A stretch of 44,519 nt of DNA, from positions 1 through 44,519 of the forward strand of contig JAJDZE010000150.1 in NCBI GenBank assembly GCA_022824805.1, given 5' to 3'. Position 1 is the stretch's first letter. Each line of letters begins with the position of its first letter. This stretch comes from Acidimicrobiia bacterium. Lineage in GTDB: Bacteria; Actinomycetota; Acidimicrobiia; Acidimicrobiales; Poriferisodalaceae. The translations under genes were made by a program, and so were the position numbers. The notes beneath the pieces are model-generated. The model was given only the letters and a program-made list of their open reading frames with translations, made no database searches and was not told the origin of the DNA. This document shows, one piece after another, positions 15,838-23,350 of this stretch.

Positions 15838-16854
15838 TCAGGAAGCTTCGGCCGCCAGCGGCGCCATCACGTGCTCGGCGAAGAGGTCGAACGACCGGTC
15901 CACCTCATAAGCAGACAGATCGCCCCAAGCGAACACTCCAACGAAATAGTCCGTGCCGGCTTCCTCGGCGAACTGCTCGCAGTGCTCACGCACGGTCTCG
16001 GGCGAACCCACGACCACGGCTTGGAATTGCTTGGCCTTGTCGTAATCGCCGCCGAGGGTCGGGTCGTTCGGCGGAGTCATCTCGTAGCGGCGGAACAGAC
16101 GTGTCAGGTGCTCGGTGAACGCGGCCCACGTCCGTCGGCCGATCTCGTCCGCCTCGGCATCGCTGGGGGCAACGATCAGCCGCCGCAGCCCCCCGATCAT
16201 CGGCGTGTGGTGCCGGCCGATGCCGCCGTCGCCCAGAAGCTCGTGGTAGCGCGCAGTGCTCGCAGCCACGGCGGCCAGCGGCCCCGCGGCCATGGTGCGC
16301 ACGCCCATCTCGGCGGCCGTCTCGAGCTGGCCGGGACGCCACAGCGGCGGGTAGGGCTTCTGGTAGGGCTCGAATTCGATCGGCACATCACAGAACTCGT
16401 AGAACTGGCCCTCGAAGCTGAAGTTCCCTGCGGTCTGGATGGCCGCCAGGATCAGATCGAGCGACTCGTCGGTCTTCGCGACGCCGTCATCAGGGTCGAG
16501 ACCCCACAGCAGGTGCTCGGGCACGCTGATGCCCTTGCCAAAGCCGAACTCCAGCCGTCCTTCAGAGAGCTGGTCGAGCATGCACAACTCCTCGGCCAGC
16601 CGGATCGGGTGGTAGAAGGGCAGCAGGTGGACCAGCGAGCAGATGCGGATGCTGCTGGTGCGCTCGATGGCGGCAGCCAGGAACACGTTGATGCTCGGCG
16701 CTGCGTCCAGCGGGATCAGGTGATGCTCGGACTTGTGCCATCCCCACACGCCGGCTTGCTCGGCCCGTACCAGCAGGTCCAGGCGATGGCGGTAGAGCTC
16801 ATGCCACGGCACTTCGCCGGGTTGTTCGAGCTGGTCGAAGATGCCGAACCGCAT
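15838..16854 (-). CDS. LLM-class flavin-dependent oxidoreductase (bacterial luciferase-like)
   Basis: This 338-residue protein is of the alkanal-monooxygenase-like type: 'MRFGIFDQLEQPG', 'AGVWGWHKSEHHLIP' (the 'EHH' signature of this branch), 'LVHLLPFYHPIRLAEELCMLDQLSEGRLEFGFGKG' and 'YPPLWRPGQLETA'. This branch usually uses reduced FMN from a separate reductase to oxygenate small organics, whereas the enzyme at 8022 belongs to an F420-like branch. It is upstream of, and co-directional with, the VOC gene. A TACTCT box 6 bases before the ATG suggests a leaderless message. Confidence 0.88.
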   Translation of the reverse strand: MRFGIFDQLEQPGEVPWHELYRHRLDLLVRAEQAGVWGWHKSEHHLIPLDAAPSINVFLAAAIERTSSIRICSLVHLLPFYHPIRLAEELCMLDQLSEGRLEFGFGKGISVPEHLLWGLDPDDGVAKTDESLDLILAAIQTAGNFSFEGQFYEFCDVPIEFEPYQKPYPPLWRPGQLETAAEMGVRTMAAGPLAAVAASTARYHELLGDGGIGRHHTPMIGGLRRLIVAPSDAEADEIGRRTWAAFTEHLTRLFRRYEMTPPNDPTLGGDYDKAKQFQAVVVGSPETVREHCEQFAEEAGTDYFVGVFAWGDLSAYEVDRSFDLFAEHVMAPLAAEAS

Positions 16855-16860
16855 GGGGCG

Positions 16861-16866
16861 AGAGTA
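16861..16866 (-). promoter_or_regulatory. -10 box (TACTCT) for the LLM oxidoreductase
   Basis: TACTCT fits TANNNT and ends 6 bases before the ATG at 16854. No ribosome-binding site is present, which is consistent with leaderless translation. Confidence 0.4.
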
Positions 16867-16922
16867 GTGCTGTCGGGAATAATGGCTCGCGGCAGCGACG
16901 CTGGTTGACGGGGAGGTCTGGC

Positions 16923-17693
16923 ATGAGACTGCAGGGGAAGGTGGCGTTGATCACCGGGGCCGGCAGCGGCATCGGGCGTGCTACGGCTCTGCGCTTCGCT
17001 ACGGAGGGAGCGCAGATCGTGGCGGTCGACATCGCCGGCGCCGTCAATGACACAGTGGCCGAGGTGCTTGCGGCCGGCGGCGACGCCATCGCTGTGCACG
17101 CCGATGTCTCGGTCGAGTCCGACATCGCTGCCGCATTGGGCCGGGCCGAAGAGCACTACGGCGGGCTGGACGTGGCGTTCAACAACGCCGGAATCATGCT
17201 CGACGACGACACAGACGCCGTCGCTACCGGCGACGAGACCATCGACCGCACCTTCGATGTCAATGTCAAGGGCGTGCTGTACGGGTGCAAGTACGCCGTG
17301 GAAGCCATGCGGCGGCGCGGAGGCGGCTCGATCATCAACACCGCCTCGTTCGTGGCTTCGGTGGGCGCGGCCACGCCGCAGATCGCCTACACCGCATCCA
17401 AGGGCGCGGTGCTCTCGCTGACCCGGGAGCTGGCGGTGGTGCACGCCCGGGAGAGCATCCGCGTCAACGCGCTCTCCCCCGGGCCGTTGCGCACCGAGCT
17501 GCTGATGTCATTCCTGGACACGCCCGAGAAACGTCAGCGACGCCTCGTGCATGTGCCGATGGGCCGCTTCGGCGAGGCAGAGGAGATGGCCTCCGCAGCC
17601 CTGTTCCTCGCATCGGACGATGCGTCGTATATGACGGGCGCCAACCTGCAGGTCGACGGGGGCCTCACCGCCGCCTACGTCACGCCTGAGTAG
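16923..17693 (+). CDS. Short-chain dehydrogenase/reductase (classical SDR)
   Basis: This 256-residue classical SDR has the cofactor motif 'TGAGSGIG' near residue 12, 'NNAGIM' after beta-4, a catalytic Ser in 'NTASFVASVG', YxxxK in 'AYTASKGAV' and 'LSPGPLRTELL' after beta-6. The Asp in 'IVAVDIAG' at the end of beta-2 indicates NAD(H) preference. ATG 16923 is chosen because GGGGAGG lies 6 bases upstream. It stands alone before the CoA-transferase gene on the same strand. The alcohol or ketone substrate is not predictable. Confidence 0.9.
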   Translation: MRLQGKVALITGAGSGIGRATALRFATEGAQIVAVDIAGAVNDTVAEVLAAGGDAIAVHADVSVESDIAAALGRAEEHYGGLDVAFNNAGIMLDDDTDAVATGDETIDRTFDVNVKGVLYGCKYAVEAMRRRGGGSIINTASFVASVGAATPQIAYTASKGAVLSLTRELAVVHARESIRVNALSPGPLRTELLMSFLDTPEKRQRRLVHVPMGRFGEAEEMASAALFLASDDASYMTGANLQVDGGLTAAYVTPE

Positions 17694-17804
17694 CACGGGG
17701 TCGGGCAGCGTCAGGAGGACAAGCGGCTTCTCGCATCCAGGCACGCTGGCGGTCACCGAGGCAACGAGACAACCAACGTGGCGAAAGTAGTGTCCGTGCG
17801 AACG

Positions 17805-17826
17805 GCGGCGGAACTCTGGCCGCCGC
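17805..17826. repeat. Perfect 7-bp inverted repeat in the CoA-transferase upstream region
   Basis: GCGGCGG (17805-17811) pairs with CCGCCGC (17820-17826) around an 8-base loop. It lies 24 bases before the start codon and upstream of the GGGGGCGGG ribosome-binding site. It could be an operator or an mRNA hairpin; there is no T-run to make it a standard terminator. Confidence 0.5.
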
Positions 17827-17849
17827 ACGGTCAATAGATCGGGGGCGGG

Positions 17850-20201
17850 ATGCTTGGTCCGTATCGGGTGCTGGATCTGACTGACGAGCGCTGCTGGTTC
17901 GCCGGCAACCTGCTGGCCCAGCTCGGCGCCGACGTGGTGATGGCGGAACCGCCCGGCGGGTGGCCACGCGGCTTCGCCCATGACGCCTACAACCGGGGCA
18001 AGCGCTCCGTGGCAGCAGCCAGCGCCGATGAGGTGGCCGCGCTGGCGGCAACGGCCGACATCGTGCTCCACAACGACGCGACGCCATTCGATGTCGACTT
18101 GGACGCACTGCGCGACGCCAACGAAGGGCTCGTCACGGTGCACATCACCCCGTGGGGCGAGACCGGCCCGAAAGTCGGCTGGAGCGCCACTGATCTGACG
18201 CTGTTCGCTTCCAGCGGCCAGCTGGCGGTGACCGGTGACAGCGACCGCCCGCCGGTGCGCATCAGCATTCCCCAGGCATGGCTGCACGCCAGCGCGCAAG
18301 CCGCCGTCGCAGCGACCGTGGCGTTGGAGCATCGTGCCCGCACGGGCCGCGGCCAGCACGTCGATCTCTCGGCGCAGCAGGCAGTCTGCGAGACCGCCCT
18401 GTCGGCAATCTTGTATGCACCGGCCGGCTTGGCCGAAGTGCAACGCGAGGCGGGCGGTGTGCGCTTCGGCGACTTGATGCTGCGCACGATCTACCCCTGC
18501 AAGGACGGATACATGATCGTCACCGTCGCCTTCGGACCGATGATCGGTCCGATGGTGCAGCGGTTCGTGTCCTGGATGCACGCCGAGGGTTTCTGCGGCG
18601 ACGACATGCTGAACAAGGACTGGGTGAACCTCGCCCTGCTCTTGCAGAGCGGCGAGGAGAGCATCGACATCATCGAGCAGCTGATGGAGAGCATTGCCGC
18701 CTTCTGCTTCACCAAGACGAAATCCGAGATGATCGAACGCGGCCTGCAGGACTCTCTGCTGGTGTGCCCGGTCAACACGTTGGGCGATGTGCTCGACAGT
18801 CCGCAGCTGGCGGCTCGGGACTTCTGGGACGATGTCGGCGACGTCCGGCTGCCCGGGCGCTTCGTGCTTGCCACGGGTACGCCGCTCGCGCCGCTCAGCC
18901 AGGCGCCCGAGGCGGGTGCCCACACGGCAGAGGTGACCGACGACTGGGCCGCCGCCGATCCGGCGCCCTCACCCAGCGAGCCACTGCCTGAAGGCGCACC
19001 TGCGGACCGGCCGCTGGCCGGGCTCAAGGTGGCCGACCTCGCCTGGGTCGCGGCGGCCCCGCTCGCCACGAAGATCCTCGCCCACTGGGGTGCCACGGTG
19101 GTGCGGGTCGAGACGCAGAACCGGCCCTGCCTGTTGCGGGGCGCGTTGGGCCATCGCGATGACGTGCCCGATCAGGAGAATGCCATCGCCTGGCATTCCA
19201 CCAATGCCAACAAGAAAACAATCTCACTCGACTTGTCCAAGCCCGAGGCTCGTGAGGTCGTGCGTGATCTGGCTGCCTGGGCCGACGTTGTCGTCGAGTC
19301 GTTCACCCCGGGCACGATGGCTGCCTGGGGCTTGGGCTACGACGACCTCCGGGAGCTCAATCCGGATCTGGTGATGGTCTCGAGCTGCGTGATGGGCCAG
19401 ACAGGTCCGTTCCGGCAGTTCGCAGGCTTCGGGAACATGGCGGCGTCGATCGCCGGGTTCTTCGACATCACCGGCTGGGCCGACCGCGGCCCGGCAGGGC
19501 CGTATCTGGCCTACACCGACTACTGCTCGCCGCGGTTCACCGTGTGCGCGCTGCTGGCGGCGCTTGATCACCGCCGCAGAACTGGCGAGGGCCAGCACCT
19601 GGACTTCTCCCAGATGGAGGCAGCCGTACACCTGCTGGCACCGGCGATAGCCGAGATGCAGGCCACCGGGGCAATGCGCAGCCGCCGCGGCAATGCCGAC
19701 GACGAGATGGCGCCCCACGGCGTCTACCCGACGATGGGCGACGACGAGTGGATCGCCATCGCGGTGGATGGTGACGAGCAATGGCGCTCGCTCGCGATCG
19801 AGATGCGCCAGGAGGAACTTGCCGATCTCGACAGCGCTGCCCGGCGAGAGCGCCAAGCTGAGCTGGATGAGATCGTGACCGAGTTCACCTCCCGCCAGAA
19901 CGGGCCGGGCCTCACGCATCGCCTTCAAGCGCACGGCATCGCCGCGCACCACGTGCAGAACTCCGGCGCCTGCCTCAACGACCCGCAGCTCGCCCATCGC
20001 GGCCACTTCCAGTGGGCGCCGCACGGCTACGCACGCCGGACCGTCGTCGACGCGATCCCCTACACGCTGTCCGCCGCGCACAACGGCTTTTCCTGGGCCG
20101 GTCCCACCTACGGCGAGCACACCATGGAAATCCTCGAGGATCTGCTGGGCTACGACTCCGACCGCATCGCAGAGCTGGCAGTGGCCGAGGCGCTCGAATG
20201 A
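17850..20201 (+). CDS. Fused tandem class III (CaiB/BaiF) CoA transferase
   Basis: At 783 residues this is twice the usual family length (about 400) and consists of two CaiB/BaiF halves (about 1-375 and 388-783) joined by a Pro/Ala/Glu-rich linker. The second half has the full set: '[16 protein letters not shown]', '[16 protein letters not shown]' and Asp557 in 'LAYTDYCSP', the position of the catalytic Asp that forms the acyl anhydride. In the first half the equivalent position is Trp144 ('PQAWLHAS'), so that half is probably inactive and structural. Class III enzymes move CoA between carboxylic acids and usually work as interlocked dimers; a fusion could make a pseudo-heterodimer. The acyl substrate is unknown. 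ATG 17850 follows GGGGGCGGG; the stop overlaps the macrodomain start. Confidence 0.92.
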   Translation: MLGPYRVLDLTDERCWFAGNLLAQLGADVVMAEPPGGWPRGFAHDAYNRGKRSVAAASADEVAALAATADIVLHNDATPFDVDLDALRDANEGLVTVHITPWGETGPKVGWSATDLTLFASSGQLAVTGDSDRPPVRISIPQAWLHASAQAAVAATVALEHRARTGRGQHVDLSAQQAVCETALSAILYAPAGLAEVQREAGGVRFGDLMLRTIYPCKDGYMIVTVAFGPMIGPMVQRFVSWMHAEGFCGDDMLNKDWVNLALLLQSGEESIDIIEQLMESIAAFCFTKTKSEMIERGLQDSLLVCPVNTLGDVLDSPQLAARDFWDDVGDVRLPGRFVLATGTPLAPLSQAPEAGAHTAEVTDDWAAADPAPSPSEPLPEGAPADRPLAGLKVADLAWVAAAPLATKILAHWGATVVRVETQNRPCLLRGALGHRDDVPDQENAIAWHSTNANKKTISLDLSKPEAREVVRDLAAWADVVVESFTPGTMAAWGLGYDDLRELNPDLVMVSSCVMGQTGPFRQFAGFGNMAASIAGFFDITGWADRGPAGPYLAYTDYCSPRFTVCALLAALDHRRRTGEGQHLDFSQMEAAVHLLAPAIAEMQATGAMRSRRGNADDEMAPHGVYPTMGDDEWIAIAVDGDEQWRSLAIEMRQEELADLDSAARRERQAELDEIVTEFTSRQNGPGLTHRLQAHGIAAHHVQNSGACLNDPQLAHRGHFQWAPHGYARRTVVDAIPYTLSAAHNGFSWAGPTYGEHTMEILEDLLGYDSDRIAELAVAEALE

Positions 20202-20719
20202 GCGGAGATCAGCCGCCCTCGCCGCGGCTTGAGCTGGCTGTCGGCGACATCACGGCTGAACAGGTCGACGCGATCGTGAACGCTGCCAATGAGACGCTGC
20301 TGGGAGGCGGCGGCGTCGACGGGGCCATCCATCGCGCTGCCGGCCCTGACCTGCTCAAGCACTGCCGGACGCTCGGCGGCTGCCCCACCGGTCAGGCCAA
20401 GATCACGCCCGGTTTCGGGCTGGCCGCCCGATGGGTCATCCACACGGTCGGTCCGATCTGGCACGGCGGCGACCAGCAAGAACCCGAGCTGCTGGCCTCG
20501 TGCTACCGGCAATCGCTGGCCCGCGCCGACGAGGTCGGCGCCCGCTCGGTCGCATTTCCGGCAGTCTCGACCGGCGTGTACGGCTACCCCATGGATGCTG
20601 CCACACAGATCGCCGTCGAGACTGTCCGCAGCACACCTACCACTGTCGAGCTGATTCGCTTCATCTGTTTCAACGACGAGGCGTTGAGCGCATACCAAGG
20701 CGCTCTCGGTGCCGGATGA
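20198..20719 (+). CDS. Macrodomain protein, O-acetyl-ADP-ribose deacetylase-like
   Basis: This 173-residue single macrodomain of the YmdB/MacroD type has '[22 protein letters not shown]' (ADP-ribose-binding Asn/Asp and glycine loop), '[14 protein letters not shown]' and '[12 protein letters not shown]', all diagnostic. These enzymes hydrolyse O-acetyl-ADP-ribose or remove ADP-ribose from proteins. ATG 20198 overlaps the CoA-transferase stop (ATGA), and the gene's own stop overlaps the cytochrome start, so the three are translationally coupled. Why a macrodomain is tied to a CoA transferase is not obvious. Confidence 0.93.
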   Translation: MSGDQPPSPRLELAVGDITAEQVDAIVNAANETLLGGGGVDGAIHRAAGPDLLKHCRTLGGCPTGQAKITPGFGLAARWVIHTVGPIWHGGDQQEPELLASCYRQSLARADEVGARSVAFPAVSTGVYGYPMDAATQIAVETVRSTPTTVELIRFICFNDEALSAYQGALGAG

Positions 20720-21156
20720 CTAGGAACCGGCTGTGCTTGGTTGTAGCGCTCGTTGCTGCGGCAATGACCCTTGCGTGCGCTGCTGATGCCGTCGATGCGG
20801 GCGGCGCATCGTCAGTCGAAACGGCACCCACGGTCACATCGGACGCACCTGCGCCTCCGACGACGGCTGCTGCCCTGGCTATTCCAGACGGCGCTGCGGT
20901 GTACCAGCAGTACTGCGCGGAGTGCCACGGTGTCGACCTGCGCGGCACCGACAAGGGTCCCTCGCAGCTCTCGATCATCTACGAGCCCAACCATCACGGC
21001 GATTACGCATATCGCGTGGCCATCCGTGAAGGAACTCGGGAACACCACTGGTGGTTCGGCGACATGCCGCCCGTGGAGGGCATCACCGATCTTGAGATCG
21101 AGAAGGTGATCAGCTACATCCGTGCCGAGCAGGAGCGCCTTGGCTTCGAACAGTGA
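20716..21156 (+). CDS. Exported mono-haem c-type cytochrome
   Basis: This 146-residue protein has an N-terminal export segment (about residues 1-24) ending in 'MTLACAADA', which may be processed as a lipoprotein at Cys21, although the lipobox is imperfect. A Thr/Pro/Ala-rich tether follows. The haem motif is C67-A-E-C70-H71, and Met117 in '[11 protein letters not shown]' is the likely distal ligand, as in class I cytochromes. The C-terminal helix '[17 protein letters not shown]' is typical. It would carry electrons outside the membrane. It is coupled to the macrodomain gene by an ATGA overlap. Confidence 0.88.
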   Translation: MTRNRLCLVVALVAAAMTLACAADAVDAGGASSVETAPTVTSDAPAPPTTAAALAIPDGAAVYQQYCAECHGVDLRGTDKGPSQLSIIYEPNHHGDYAYRVAIREGTREHHWWFGDMPPVEGITDLEIEKVISYIRAEQERLGFEQ

Positions 21157-21266
21157 GCCGACCTCACTGCTGCGGGGCCGGGACTCGACGGGCTTCGTGG
21201 GCCTAATCTCACGCCACTCGGCCGAGCCGAGTGCTCGCACGTGCGACAAGGAACGGAGACAACAAC

Positions 21267-22079
21267 ATGTCCAAGCGAATCCTCCTCACTGGAGCATCGA
21301 CGGGAATCGGGAATGCCACCTTGCAGCGGCTCGTCGCTGCCGGTCACGAGGTCGTGAACCTCGACATCAAGGACGCTCCTGACGGGGCCGCTGAGCACCA
21401 TCACTGCGACCTTTCGGATCCGGCATCGATCGAGAGCGTGGTCGCCGGTCTTGAGGGCACGTTCGACGGGTTGGGCAACATCGCCGGCGTGGCCGGAAGC
21501 ATGGGCGCCGAGCTGGTGCTGCGGGTGAACGTGTACGGGCTGCGGCACATCACCGAGACGCTGCTAGCCGCAGGCAAGCTCAACGATGGAGCTTCGATCG
21601 TGAACATCGCCTCGCTCGCCGGCATGGTGTGGGATCGCCACCGCGACCGCATCGCGGAGCTAGATGCAGCCGAAGACTTCGCGGCGGGCATCGAGGTTGC
21701 GCAGGCATATGACCGGGGCGGGCCCAACGCCTACACGCTGTCGAAGGAATGGGTGGTGTCGTACACCAAGCATCTGGCGGGACAGGTGCTCGACCGTGGC
21801 ATCCGGGTGAACTCGGTCAGCCCGGGCCCGGTGAACACTCCTCTGTTCCCGTACTTCGAACAGGACGCGGGAGTCGAGCAGATGGCGTGGCTGAACGAAC
21901 AGGTCGGCAGGGTCGCCACGCCCGAAGACCAGGCTGAGGTGGTGACCTGGCTGCTGGTCGGCGACTCTGGCTGGGTCAATGCGGTGGACCTGCCAGTGGA
22001 CGGCGGCCTCTCGGCCGGCATGACGGTGGGATGGGCCAACCCCAAGGACTCGCCTGCGTCACGTTCGCGCCGCTCGTGA
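21267..22079 (+). CDS. SDR of the 3-alpha-hydroxysteroid / coniferyl-alcohol dehydrogenase type
   Basis: This 270-residue SDR has 'LLTGASTGIGNATLQRL' at the N-terminus, Asp at the end of beta-2 ('VNLDIKDA', so NAD preferred), a shortened region before 'NIAGVAG', catalytic Ser in 'NIASLAGMVWD' and YxxxK in 'AYTLSKEWV'. The long insert between the Ser and the Tyr ('RHRDRIAELDAAEDFAAGIEVAQAYDRGGPN') is characteristic of the Comamonas 3-alpha-HSD/coniferyl-alcohol dehydrogenase group. ATG 21267 follows GGAACGGAGAC. The substrate could be an aryl or alicyclic alcohol. It is separated from the cytochrome by 110 bases. Confidence 0.88.
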   Translation: MSKRILLTGASTGIGNATLQRLVAAGHEVVNLDIKDAPDGAAEHHHCDLSDPASIESVVAGLEGTFDGLGNIAGVAGSMGAELVLRVNVYGLRHITETLLAAGKLNDGASIVNIASLAGMVWDRHRDRIAELDAAEDFAAGIEVAQAYDRGGPNAYTLSKEWVVSYTKHLAGQVLDRGIRVNSVSPGPVNTPLFPYFEQDAGVEQMAWLNEQVGRVATPEDQAEVVTWLLVGDSGWVNAVDLPVDGGLSAGMTVGWANPKDSPASRSRRS

Positions 22080-22121
22080 TCGCTGCAATGCTGTAGCTCG
22101 ACTCGTGACCGCACCACACAC

Positions 22122-22673
22122 ATGACTTCCGCAACTGGGCTCGTTCTCACTGAGCCGCGATCGTTCGAGCAGCGCAGCTTCGAGCTGCCGGACGTCGGCG
22201 CCGACTTGACAGTGGACGTCGCCGAAACCGACCCCAACCGGGCGCTTCGGGATGCCGCCGGCGCCAAGGCCGATGTCGTGGTCGATGTCACGGCCAAGGC
22301 ACCCGCTGCTCTCGCACAAGCGGTCCAGCTTGCTCGCCCCGGCGGCACGATCGTGCTTGCGGGAACCCGCGGCACTTCCGAAGCGCCGGGCTTCGCCCCC
22401 GACCACTTCGAAGCCTTCAACCAGGAGTGGGCCGACAAGGTGCTCGGCCGGGTGTCGCGCAGCGGCATCGACGGCTACCTGGGCATCGAGGCCACCGAGT
22501 TCAAGATCAACCTCCTCGCCCCGGTCACCGGCGGCACCTGCGTCGCTGCTGCCGAGATCATCTCCATGAGCAAGCGGCTGGCTGTCGTGCGCGTCGAGAT
22601 CGCCAACGGCGATCGCATGGTCGCCGTCGCTCAAGGCACCACCACCATCGTCGCCCCCAAAAACGCCAGCTGA
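22122..22673 (+). pseudogene. Chimeric remnant: zinc-alcohol-dehydrogenase pieces fused to a PaaI-like thioesterase piece
   Basis: The frame is intact (183 residues) but the protein is a patchwork. Residues 1-28 read like the first strands of a medium-chain alcohol dehydrogenase ('GLVLTEPRSFEQRSFELPD'). Residues about 29-93 jump to the far part of its Rossmann domain ('ADVVVDVTAKAPAALAQAV', 'RPGGTIVLAGTRGTSEAPGF'). From about 95 the sequence is a hotdog thioesterase ('GIDGYLGIEATE' and 'EFKINLLAPVTGGT...RLAVVRVEI'), itself missing its central helix at about 125/126. The Zn-binding domain and the thioesterase active-site helix are absent, so neither activity is expected. Successive in-frame deletions are the likely origin; misassembly is possible. 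Confidence 0.65.
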
Positions 22674-22699
22674 GGCTGCCTACCGAAGGACTGCCCCCA

Positions 22700-23119
22700 A
22701 TGCCCGAACAGAGCAGACTCTCGTACATCCAGCATATGGTCCTGATGATGGTGATCGCTGTCGTCGGGTGGGCCGTGTTCCTGGGGCTGTTCCTGCTGAT
22801 CTTCACCGACAGCTACGAGCCGTCGGTGTCGCGCACGGTGTGGTGGGTGTGGCTGATCGTCGGCACCGTCGTGACGGTCATCACCATGTTCGTGTGCTTC
22901 CGGGTGCTGCAGACGCCCCGGCAATGGCGCAGCTCAGCCGCGATCGCCCTGTTCGCACCGGCGATGTGCCTGGACGCCCTGACCACCACCTATTACAACG
23001 ACTGGTTCGACCAGGGCATCCACGACGACACCGCCTACTCGGCGCTCATTCTCGGCGCTGCTGGCATCGGATTGCTGCTGGCCATGTTCATCAACAAGCC
23101 CACCGCCGACAAGTCCTGA
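22700..23119 (+). CDS. Small four-helix membrane protein, DUF5367-like
   Basis: This 139-residue protein has four hydrophobic segments (about residues 11-35, 45-68, 80-97 and 112-132). 'AIALFAPAMCLDALTTTYYNDWF' resembles the 'PGMLLDA..F' core of small DUF5367-type membrane proteins, though I could not check this. ATG 22700 follows GAAGGA. It is the last gene before the restriction locus. Function unknown; integral to the cytoplasmic membrane. Confidence 0.7.
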   Translation: MPEQSRLSYIQHMVLMMVIAVVGWAVFLGLFLLIFTDSYEPSVSRTVWWVWLIVGTVVTVITMFVCFRVLQTPRQWRSSAAIALFAPAMCLDALTTTYYNDWFDQGIHDDTAYSALILGAAGIGLLLAMFINKPTADKS

Positions 23120-23191
23120 TCCCGTGCAATACATGAACGTGAAACACTTCAGCGTTCCCGACCAGAATTGCGGATCCACCAAGGGGCATCG

Positions 23192-23350
23192 ATGAGCGAG
23201 ACAATTCCACCACAGGTCGAGGCGAACGCCGACGAGATCACGCTTACGCCATCCGCGACCCGCGGGATGCGTCGTGAGGACATCGACCTCACTTCGTTGA
23301 GTTTGCCGTTCGCCAATACCCCCCCCCCCCGAATCGGATGTCACATCTGA
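23192..23350 (+). CDS. N-terminal peptide of the type ISP gene, ending after the poly-C frameshift
   Basis: ATG 23192, with AAGGGG 5 bases upstream, opens a Pro/Asp/Glu-rich 52-codon frame that enters the C run as '...ANTPPP' and stops at 23348-23350. With one C fewer the frame would continue as 'PESDVTSEPPVEAL' into the nuclease domain. As it stands only a short peptide is made. Confidence 0.7.
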   Translation: MSETIPPQVEANADEITLTPSATRGMRREDIDLTSLSLPFANTPPPRIGCHI

